Below, one piece after another: positions 1 through 4,414 of a stretch of 5,042 bases of DNA. The stretch spans positions 1-5,042 of the forward strand of contig JACDHQ010000212.1 in assembly GCA_013820975.1 (NCBI GenBank), written 5' to 3'. The first letter of the stretch is position 1; the number at the start of each line of letters is the position of its first letter. The notes under the pieces were generated by a model. The model saw only the letters and a list, made by a program, of their open reading frames with translations, was not told where the DNA came from and did not search any database. This DNA is from Gemmatimonadaceae bacterium. GTDB taxonomy: Bacteria > Gemmatimonadota > Gemmatimonadetes > Gemmatimonadales > Gemmatimonadaceae. The position numbers and the translations under genes are program-made.

Positions 1-116
1 TGATGGCCGAGTGCGATCCGGCGCTCATCGAGGAGACGCGGCGCAACTGGCCCTTCCTGCGCGATCGCCGCATCGACGCATACGAACCCATCCTGAAGCG
101 GTATCTCGGCAAATGA
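1..116 (+). CDS. aguB: N-carbamoylputrescine amidohydrolase, C-terminal end (partial)
   Basis: Only the last 37 residues are visible; the gene starts upstream of the window, the reading frame is set from base 3, and it ends at TGA 114-116. The enzyme is a nitrilase-superfamily amidohydrolase that cleaves N-carbamoylputrescine to putrescine, CO2 and ammonia in the cytoplasm. The fragment contains the segment RRNWPFLRDRRIDAY followed by a short basic end, which closely matches the usual C-terminus of AguB proteins; there the segment follows the last helix of the nitrilase fold. The catalytic Glu-Lys-Cys residues lie outside the window. The next gene is agmatine deiminase on the same strand, 91 nt away. 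That enzyme makes the substrate of this one, and this supports the assignment strongly. Other nitrilase-family amidases are possible from so short a piece, but the motif plus the neighbour make AguB the best reading. Confidence 0.86.
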   Translation, partial: MAECDPALIEETRRNWPFLRDRRIDAYEPILKRYLGK

Positions 117-132
117 ATGGCCCTTGTACGTC

Positions 133-202
133 GGGAGTCGGGAGTCGGGAGTCGGGGGGACGGTGTTGGGAGTCGGGAGCCGGGGGTAGGGAGTCGGGGA
201 TG
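133..202 (+). repeat. G-rich heptanucleotide repeat (GGGAGTC-type), ten units
   Basis: Ten 7-bp units follow each other in strict register between aguB and aguA. Five are exactly GGGAGTC (133, 140, 147, 168, 189). The others are variants: GGGGGGA at 154, CGGTGTT at 161, GGGAGCC at 175, GGGGGTA at 182 and GGGGATG at 196. The first units give runs of three or more G separated by 4-nt loops, which fits the general pattern for a G-quadruplex in the non-template strand and in the mRNA leader. The array ends just before the GTG start of aguA. It is best described as a degenerate tandem heptamer; function is unknown. Confidence 0.9.
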
Positions 203-207
203 CACCG

Positions 208-1299
208 GTGAACGTGACAACCGACAATGCGCCCGTCCCCCGTCCCCGGTCCCCCGACCGTCCCCATTGGCCTGCTGAATGGGAGCCGCACGAGGCGACG
301 TGGATCGCGTGGCCGCATCACGAGCCCGACTGGCCTGGCAAGCTCGGCCCCATTCCGTGGGTGTATGCCGAGATCGTGCGCATCCTGCATCGGCACGAGC
401 GCGTGGAGATCCTCTGCCACGATGCCGAAGTCGAGGAGGCTGCGCGCCGGCACCTCGAGGCGCATGGCGTGCGCGACAATATCCGCCTGCACGTCGTCCC
501 GAACGACCGGGTGTGGCTGCGCGACTCCGGCGGCACCGGCGTGCTTCGATCCGACGGTTCACTCGAGTGGGTGAACTGGCGCTTCAACGCCTGGGCCAAG
601 TACGACAACTACGAGCGCGACGCGAAGGTGGGCAGCGCGATGGCCACGATCACCGGTGCGCCGCTGGTGCAGCCGCAGCGACCCGATGGCCAGGGGCGTG
701 TCGTGCTCGAGGGCGGTGCGATCGAGACCGACGGAGCGGGAACGATCCTCGTCACCGAGGAATGCCTGCTGTCGCCGGTCCAGGAGCGGAATCCCGGACT
801 GACACGCGAAGGCTACGAACAGGTGTTCCGCGACGCGCTCGGCATCGATCGCACGATCTGGCTCGGCGAAGGGTGCGTCGGCGACGACACCCACGGCCAC
901 ATCGACGACATCGCCCGCTTCGTTGCGCCCGCGGTCATCGTCCTCGCCTACGAGGAGGACCCGGCCGATGACGAGAATCATCGGCGGTCGGCGGACAACC
1001 TGCGTCGGCTCGAGCATGCGGGCGCGCGCGACGGATCGCTCAAGGTCGTCACGATTCCGTATCCGCGCGCCGTGGCGATGTCGGGGGAACGGCTGCCGGC
1101 GAGCTACGCGAACTTCTACATCGCCAACGGCACCGTCATCGTTCCGACGTTCAACGACCCGACCGACCGGATCGCGCTGACCACGCTGGCGGAGCTCATG
1201 CCCGACCGCGAGATCGTCGGCATCCACGCGGTGGACCTCGTCTGGGGGCTCGGCACCCTGCACTGCCTCAGCCAGCAGCAGCCCCGCGCCCGGCGCTGA
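208..1299 (+). CDS. aguA: Agmatine deiminase (agmatine iminohydrolase)
   Basis: This 363-residue protein hydrolyses agmatine to N-carbamoylputrescine and ammonia, the first step of the AguA-AguB route from arginine-derived agmatine to putrescine. It belongs to the guanidino-modifying (amidinotransferase-fold) superfamily and its length is normal for the family. Visible family landmarks are PAEWEPHEATW (22-32), WLRDSG (103-108), FNAWAKYDNY (126-135), LEGGAIETDG (167-176), TEECLLSP (183-190), DDTHGHIDD (226-234) and GLGTLHCLSQQQP (347-359). By family alignment, D227, H231 and nucleophile C353 are the expected catalytic residues. Two motifs deviate from the form I know: RDSGG instead of RDSGP, and GLGTLHC instead of GGGNIHC. 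A stop at 187-189 in this frame limits the start to GTG 208 or GTG 214, and neither has a clear ribosome-binding site. The first 20 residues are Pro/Arg-rich and come from C-rich heptad repeats, so they are probably a non-conserved extension. It lies downstream of aguB and could share its transcript. Confidence 0.94.
   Translation: MNVTTDNAPVPRPRSPDRPHWPAEWEPHEATWIAWPHHEPDWPGKLGPIPWVYAEIVRILHRHERVEILCHDAEVEEAARRHLEAHGVRDNIRLHVVPNDRVWLRDSGGTGVLRSDGSLEWVNWRFNAWAKYDNYERDAKVGSAMATITGAPLVQPQRPDGQGRVVLEGGAIETDGAGTILVTEECLLSPVQERNPGLTREGYEQVFRDALGIDRTIWLGEGCVGDDTHGHIDDIARFVAPAVIVLAYEEDPADDENHRRSADNLRRLEHAGARDGSLKVVTIPYPRAVAMSGERLPASYANFYIANGTVIVPTFNDPTDRIALTTLAELMPDREIVGIHAVDLVWGLGTLHCLSQQQPRARR
232..265 (-). 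repeat. C-rich heptad block at the 5' end of aguA
   Basis: Four 7-bp units in register (CCCGTCC at 232, CCCGTCC at 239, CCGGTCC at 246, CCCGACC at 253), followed by GTCCCC. On the minus strand these read as G-rich heptads of the GGACGGG kind, related to the GGGGGGACGGT part of the array in front of aguA. The block lies inside the coding sequence and encodes Pro/Arg-rich residues about 9-19, just before the conserved PAEWEPHE segment. Bases 257-265 (ACCGTCCCC) are the exact reverse complement of 156-164 (GGGGACGGT), so the transcript could fold across the start codon. Confidence 0.75.
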
Positions 1300-1320
1300 C
1301 CCGCGCCGGCTCGGCGTCAT

Positions 1321-1335
1321 GGGCGTTCAACGCCC
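1321..1335 (+). terminator. Compact hairpin after aguA, possible terminator
   Basis: GGGCGT and ACGCCC form a perfect 6-bp stem around a 3-nt TCA loop, 21 nt past the aguA stop codon. There is no T-run after it, so it is not a textbook intrinsic terminator. Its position and stability would suit a transcript-end or mRNA-protecting hairpin in a GC-rich genome. The function is inferred. Confidence 0.4.
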
Positions 1336-1365
1336 CCAACGAGGCACAGTCTCTCCGGACGCCGC

Positions 1366-1401
1366 GGGGGAGGAGGGGCCCGCCCCCGTCCCCCTACTCC
1401 C
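1366..1401 (-). repeat. Inverted heptad patch with G-rich/C-rich hairpin
   Basis: On the minus strand, 1401-1381 reads as three heptads in register: GGGAGTA, GGGGGAC, GGGGGCG. The first two match the GTCGGGAGTC-GGGGGACGG stretch in front of aguA with a base change and a G-run length difference, so this is an inverted copy of the same repeat family. The G-rich plus-strand segment 1366-1378 can pair with it: GGGG 1375-1378 with CCCC 1383-1386 around loop CCCG, and GGGGG 1366-1370 with CCCCC 1390-1394 beyond an internal loop. In the transcript this would be a strong hairpin in the spacer between aguA and the OsmC-like gene. The rest of the 150-nt spacer shows nothing I can assign. Confidence 0.65.
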
Positions 1402-1437
1402 GACCGCCGGTCTGGTCCTTGCCCCTGTGGTCGCCAA

Positions 1438-1444
1438 AAGGGGG
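1438..1444 (+). promoter_or_regulatory. Ribosome-binding site of the OsmC-like gene
   Basis: The purine stretch AAGGGGG ends 5 nt before GTG 1450. It is the best Shine-Dalgarno-like site in the area and is the reason for choosing this GTG over the ATG at 1507 (residue 20). The following GGGCGCCC (1442-1449) is a perfect 8-bp palindrome touching the start codon. Confidence 0.5.
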
Positions 1445-1449
1445 CGCCC

Positions 1450-2115
1450 GTGAAGATCATCCTGACATCCGAAAGCAGCATCCGGCTCGTGCCCGACGCC
1501 GGGCCGATGACGATCGAGGCCCCGAAGGCCGAGCAGCAGTACTCGCCATTCCACATGCTCGGGTCGAGCCTCGCGTTCTGCACCTTCTCGGTGATGTACG
1601 CGTGGGCGACGCACGGGAAGATTCCCGTTGACGACCTCACGCTCGACGTCTCGTGGGAGTTCGCCGAGGATCCCCACCGCGTCGGCACGATTGCCGTGTC
1701 GTTCGACTGGCCGAGCCTGCCGGCGAAGCGGGTGAATGCCGCGAAGCGCGCAGCCGAGCTGTGCACGGTCCATGCGACGCTGATGCACTCGCCGCAGATC
1801 ACCATCACGTCCGCCACCGAGGAGGGGTCCATGGATTCCAGCGACACGTCCGATCGCGACGCCGCGGCAGGAGCCGACACAACCACCGGAACCGACACGA
1901 GCACGCAGCAGCACGCGCACGCCGACGGCGCGACGCACGCGCATCCGGGTGGTTCGGGGGAGCACACGCACCGGGGGCCCGACGCGATCGAGAACGCCCG
2001 CGACCTGCAGGCGGAGAGCGGCGCGGCCGACCTGCCGCCGCGACCGGCCCAGCAGGGGGATGGACAGGAAGCCGGGACGACGAAGCCGCCCAAGCCGCCG
2101 GTCGAGGCGCGCTGA
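1450..2115 (+). CDS. OsmC/Ohr-family protein with His-rich C-terminal extension
   Basis: The 221-residue product has an OsmC-like domain over about residues 1-122 and a long disordered tail over about 123-221. OsmC/Ohr proteins are cytoplasmic dimers that reduce organic hydroperoxides with a pair of cysteines. Here the likely pair is C44, in SSLAFCTFS at the start of the central helix, and C105, in AELCTVHATL; both sit where the family has them. YSPFHML (31-37) matches the usual YSPYELL-type lead-in. The N-terminal part is somewhat short, so this is an OsmC-like subfamily and not a clear Ohr or OsmC. The tail is rich in Asp, Thr, Ala and Gly. It holds three His-x-His pairs (H155/H157, H163/H165, H172/H174), a plausible metal-binding stretch, and it ends Pro/Lys-rich (KPPKPP). 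An internal ATG at codon 128 has its own Shine-Dalgarno site. The stop overlaps the start of the DCC gene by one base, so the two are almost certainly co-translated. Confidence 0.83.
   Translation: MKIILTSESSIRLVPDAGPMTIEAPKAEQQYSPFHMLGSSLAFCTFSVMYAWATHGKIPVDDLTLDVSWEFAEDPHRVGTIAVSFDWPSLPAKRVNAAKRAAELCTVHATLMHSPQITITSATEEGSMDSSDTSDRDAAAGADTTTGTDTSTQQHAHADGATHAHPGGSGEHTHRGPDAIENARDLQAESGAADLPPRPAQQGDGQEAGTTKPPKPPVEAR
1821..1833 (+). promoter_or_regulatory. Internal Shine-Dalgarno and in-frame ATG for the His-rich tail
   Basis: GGAGG at 1821-1825 stands 5 nt before ATG 1831-1833, a nearly ideal spacing and better than the site of the full gene. The ATG is in frame (residue 128) and falls exactly at the junction of the OsmC domain and the His-rich tail. 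Translation from it would give a separate 94-residue His-rich peptide ending at 2115. It could be a real second start, a relic of a once separate gene, or chance in G-rich sequence encoding Glu-Glu-Gly. Confidence 0.4.
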
Positions 2116-2603
2116 TGGCGACCCCGGCCCGCGCGCTGGAGTTCGCCGAGACCGTGCCGGTGGTCCAGTTCACGATCGCCGGCATGGAGACGGTGACGAG
2201 CGAGGGGCTCGGCCGGCCGTACACGATCGTGTTCGACGGTCACTGCAAGGTGTGCAATCGCCTCGTGAAGCTGTTGCGCGTGTGGGACCGTCGCGATGAG
2301 TTGGAGATCGTGCCGGCCCAGGCGCCTGGCGTGATGGCGCGCTTCCCGTGGATCCCGGCGAAGGCCTATGCCGAGGCGTTGCAGATGGTGGGGCCCGGCG
2401 GCGAGACGTGGTCGGGCGCACGCGCCGTCGAGCAGATCCTGATGGTCGTCCCCAAGGGGCGCGCGATTGCATGGCTGTTCAGCATTCCCTACGTCCGTGT
2501 GCTTGCCGACCGCTTCTACCGGTGGTTTGCGCGCAACCGCTATCGGCTCGGTTGCGGTGACCACTGCCAGTCGCGGCCGATCGAGACGCTGTTCACGGAG
2601 TAG
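2115..2603 (+). CDS. DCC-family (DUF393) thiol-disulfide oxidoreductase-like protein
   Basis: The 162-residue product belongs to the DCC family (DUF393), named for the conserved Asp and two Cys near the N-terminus and considered thioredoxin-like; substrates are mostly unknown. The signature is IVFDGHCKVCNRLVKLL at about 38-54, with D41, C44 and C47 forming the D-x-x-C-x-x-C core. Further on are the expected acidic/hydrophobic middle and the end segment YRWFARNRYRLGCGDHC (135-151), which matches the family's Arg-rich C-terminal motif and carries a second cysteine pair, C147 and C151. An N-terminal stretch of about 35 residues before the motif is longer than in many members. The ATG at 2115 is chosen because it shares its A with the TGA of the OsmC-like gene, a sign of translational coupling; ATG 2184 (residue 24) is an alternative. 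No strong Shine-Dalgarno site is visible. Pairing with an OsmC-like gene suggests a common thiol redox role, which is inference. Confidence 0.88.
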   Translation: MATPARALEFAETVPVVQFTIAGMETVTSEGLGRPYTIVFDGHCKVCNRLVKLLRVWDRRDELEIVPAQAPGVMARFPWIPAKAYAEALQMVGPGGETWSGARAVEQILMVVPKGRAIAWLFSIPYVRVLADRFYRWFARNRYRLGCGDHCQSRPIETLFTE

Positions 2604-4083
2604 CGTTCTCCTCGCGCTTGAGCTTCACCACCAGTTCCTCGAGCCACTCGTCGATGAGATCGGCCTGGTCGTCGTCGAGGCTTTCTGTCTCCTTCTCGAG
2701 GTCGCCGGACATCGTGCCGCCGCTCGCCTTGACGACATTGGCGACGACCGTCGCCCACGACCGGTTCTGCAGGAAGTCGCCGACGGTGCGCATCGCCAAC
2801 AGGTCGATGACGGTCGCCGCGCGATCGTAGACCTGCACCTCGAAGCGCACGCACTCGCCGCGCTGCTCCACGAGGAACCGCACCGCCCCCGCCAGCGGGT
2901 GTCCTTCGAGGGTGAGCATCGTGAGCTTGCGCGCCTCGGCCTCGGCGACGCGCACCTGCACGTGGCCGCGCATCGGCAGCGCGAGCGTGAGCGTCTCCCC
3001 CTCGATGATCGGCGTCGGTGCCCCCGGTTCCGGTGCCACCCGCAGGAAGTTCGGCGTCACGTCGTCGAAGTGCGTGCGGAAGTACTCAAAGAGCGCGTCC
3101 GGCGTCAGGCGACTGTTCACGATGTCGGCCCAGAGGCGCTTGCGCTTCATCGCGCCGACGCCATCCTCGGGCAGCTGCTCGGCCTGGGCGTCGGCGAGCT
3201 GCTCGAGTCCCGCGTCGAGCGGCGTGGGCACGACGCCCAGAACCGTCACCAGCGCGTTCTCCTTCCCCGGGGCGAGGCGGTTTCCCTCGCCGAGCATCTT
3301 GAGCTGTCCCTCGTTGAAGGGAACGTCGATGCCGACGAGGCCGAGCGCCTTCATCCCCGCCGCGGCGAGCAGCTCGGGGAGCGGGATGCGCTTGATGTCA
3401 CGATCGGTGAGGCGCGTGAGCCGGTCGATCAGGTCGTGCTGGGTCGTCAGCTCGGCCCCTGCCAGCTCGAGCACGCGGCCATCGAGGTCGTCGCGTTCCA
3501 CGGCCTGCACCATGCCGCGCGCGATGTCCTCATGCCACGCGGGCTGGATCGGCTGGTCGCCACCACCGATCACTGGGATCGCGGGCAGCGTGCGCACCAT
3601 GCGCAGCAGGAGCGAGATCTGATCGTCGCCCGGGCCGTACACGTTGCCGGGGCGCAGGATCGTCCACCGCCCCGCGTAGCTGCGGGTGAGCTCCTCACCG
3701 CGTCGCTTCGAGACGTGGTAGTCCGACTCGCCACTGTCGGCGCCGAGCGACGACACGTAGATCACTCGCACGGTGCCGGCCCGCGCCGCCTCGGCGAGGA
3801 CGTTGCGCGTCCCTTCGACGTTGACGCGTTCGAAGGTGACCCGCGGCGGCGTCTCGTCCACGATCGCCACGAGGTGCAGCACGACGTCGCACCCGTCGGC
3901 CGCACCGTGAATCGATGCGGCGTCGGCGACGTTGCCAGCTCGTGCCTCGACCCCCTCCGGCCACTGCCGGCTGTCGGCACGCGCATGCCGCGAGAGCAGC
4001 CGCACCTCATGTCCAGCATCCACGAGCGCCGTCACGGTCGCCGTGCCCACCACTCCTGTTCCGCCCGTCACGAGCACTCGCAT
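2593..4083 (-). CDS. NAD(P)-binding SDR/epimerase-family protein with extra C-terminal domain
   Basis: The 496-residue product begins with an extended or atypical short-chain dehydrogenase fold (about 1-300). Visible are the dinucleotide-binding VTGGTGVVG (5-13; G7, G10, G13), the post-beta SRHAR (31-35), the acidic GNVAD (50-54), the active-site-type YVSSLG (109-114), Y122 and K126 in YHVSK, and RPGNVYGPGD (144-153). This resembles NDUFA9-like or sugar-epimerase-like NAD(P)H-binding proteins; the true substrate cannot be told. Residues about 316-457 form a second domain with TLEGHPLAGAVRFLV (391-405) and a Gln-Asn-Arg-Ser-Trp segment near 439. Its pattern recalls DUF1990/SRPBCC-type domains, but only weakly. 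The tail (458-496) is charged and probably helical. The start ATG at 4083-4081 has AGGCGG 7 nt upstream. The 3' end overlaps the DCC gene tail to tail by 11 bp. Transcription is opposite to all other genes here, so it is likely a separate unit. Confidence 0.88.
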   Translation of the reverse strand: MRVLVTGGTGVVGTATVTALVDAGHEVRLLSRHARADSRQWPEGVEARAGNVADAASIHGAADGCDVVLHLVAIVDETPPRVTFERVNVEGTRNVLAEAARAGTVRVIYVSSLGADSGESDYHVSKRRGEELTRSYAGRWTILRPGNVYGPGDDQISLLLRMVRTLPAIPVIGGGDQPIQPAWHEDIARGMVQAVERDDLDGRVLELAGAELTTQHDLIDRLTRLTDRDIKRIPLPELLAAAGMKALGLVGIDVPFNEGQLKMLGEGNRLAPGKENALVTVLGVVPTPLDAGLEQLADAQAEQLPEDGVGAMKRKRLWADIVNSRLTPDALFEYFRTHFDDVTPNFLRVAPEPGAPTPIIEGETLTLALPMRGHVQVRVAEAEARKLTMLTLEGHPLAGAVRFLVEQRGECVRFEVQVYDRAATVIDLLAMRTVGDFLQNRSWATVVANVVKASGGTMSGDLEKETESLDDDQADLIDEWLEELVVKLKREENATP

Positions 4084-4090
4084 TTTTTAT

Positions 4091-4096
4091 CCGCCT
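4091..4096 (-). promoter_or_regulatory. Ribosome-binding site of the SDR-family gene
   Basis: On the minus strand AGGCGG lies 7 nt before the ATG at 4083, separated from it by an A/T-rich GATAAAAA-type stretch that should keep the start unstructured. This supports the chosen start. Confidence 0.6.
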
Positions 4097-4166
4097 GATT
4101 CTGGGAAGTTTCAAGTCACGGATGGCAACGTCTGCGCCGCGTCGCGAGCCTCGTCGAGACCGTCCA

Positions 4167-4193
4167 GGGTCCCTCATTCGCCGCAGCGGACCC
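4167..4193. other. Inverted repeat in the divergent intergenic region
   Basis: GGGTCC (4167-4172) and GGACCC (4188-4193) form perfect 6-bp arms around a 15-nt centre. The arrangement could be an operator for a dimeric regulator or a modest RNA hairpin in the leader of either gene. With arms this short, chance is a serious alternative. Confidence 0.25.
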
Positions 4194-4414
4194 GGGTGGC
4201 ACGGATGACACCGATAAGGGCGAAGCGGGTGGAACGCCGCGTATCAGGGTTCGCATCCAGATCCTTGCCCGTTCGGGGCTGCGGGTACCATTCCGTACGA
4301 CCAAAAACGATACGAGCCGTGATCAAACGCAGTGACCTCGGGCGTACGTACATCGTCTGGCAGGTTCAGGCGCGACGCGGCGTCCATACTGGCTTATTCG
4401 CAGTCCGACAATCG

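Larger units (their letters stand above)
4084..4414. other. Intergenic region between divergent genes
   Basis: These 331 bp separate the minus-strand SDR gene from the plus-strand lipoprotein gene and should carry both promoters. Base composition is less GC-rich than the genes, with A/T patches at 4084-4120 and 4300-4325. No promoter matches well enough to call: a TTGCCC (4265) to TACCAT (4286) pair has only 15 nt between its boxes. A GTACGTAC palindrome lies at 4344-4351, and CGTA 4294-4297 with TACG 4311-4314 flanks an A-rich stretch. Short open frames here show no protein-like features. I see no tRNA, riboswitch or other RNA gene. Confidence 0.6.

Noticed and set aside
11..211. 66-codon plus-strand frame running through the heptad array
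   Set aside because: It encodes repetitive Gly-Ser-Arg-Glu text from the repeat and is out of frame with the AguB end; such frames are repeat artefacts.
200..211. Tiny leader frame (Met-His-Arg-stop) whose TGA overlaps the aguA GTG
   Set aside because: Four codons formed by the last repeat unit with no convincing ribosome-binding site of its own; too short to claim a coupling peptide.
559..1320. 253-codon minus-strand open frame under aguA
   Set aside because: Arg/Asp/Val-rich translation with no motif, fully opposite a well-supported agmatine deiminase.
1317..2564. Long open frame on the minus strand (415 codons) opposite the OsmC-like and DCC genes
   Set aside because: Its translation is low-complexity, rich in Arg, Ala, Ser and Pro, with no family motifs, while both plus-strand genes carry clear signatures; it is an antisense shadow of GC-rich codons.
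2467..4098. 543-codon open frame on the plus strand
   Set aside because: It is the mirror of the SDR gene. The minus strand has the GxxGxxG, YxxxK and RPGNVYGPGD motifs and a proper ribosome-binding site; the plus frame is His/Arg-rich with no recognisable domain.
4098..4128. Possible minus-strand promoter for the SDR gene (TTGCCA, 19 nt, CAGAAT)
   Set aside because: The spacing is long, and transcription would start at about the ribosome-binding site AGGCGG, leaving no usable leader.
4116..4304. 62-codon minus-strand frame in the divergent intergenic region
   Set aside because: No ribosome-binding site, Arg/Pro/Ser-rich composition and no recognisable features.
4358..4373. Sigma-54-like site TGGCAGG...GGCGC before the lipoprotein gene
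   Set aside because: The GG-to-GC spacing is one base short and the TTGC element is missing.
4319..4414. Upstream in-frame GTG at 4319 as start of the lipoprotein
   Set aside because: It would place 32 mostly charged and polar residues before the signal peptide, which would then no longer work as a lipoprotein signal.
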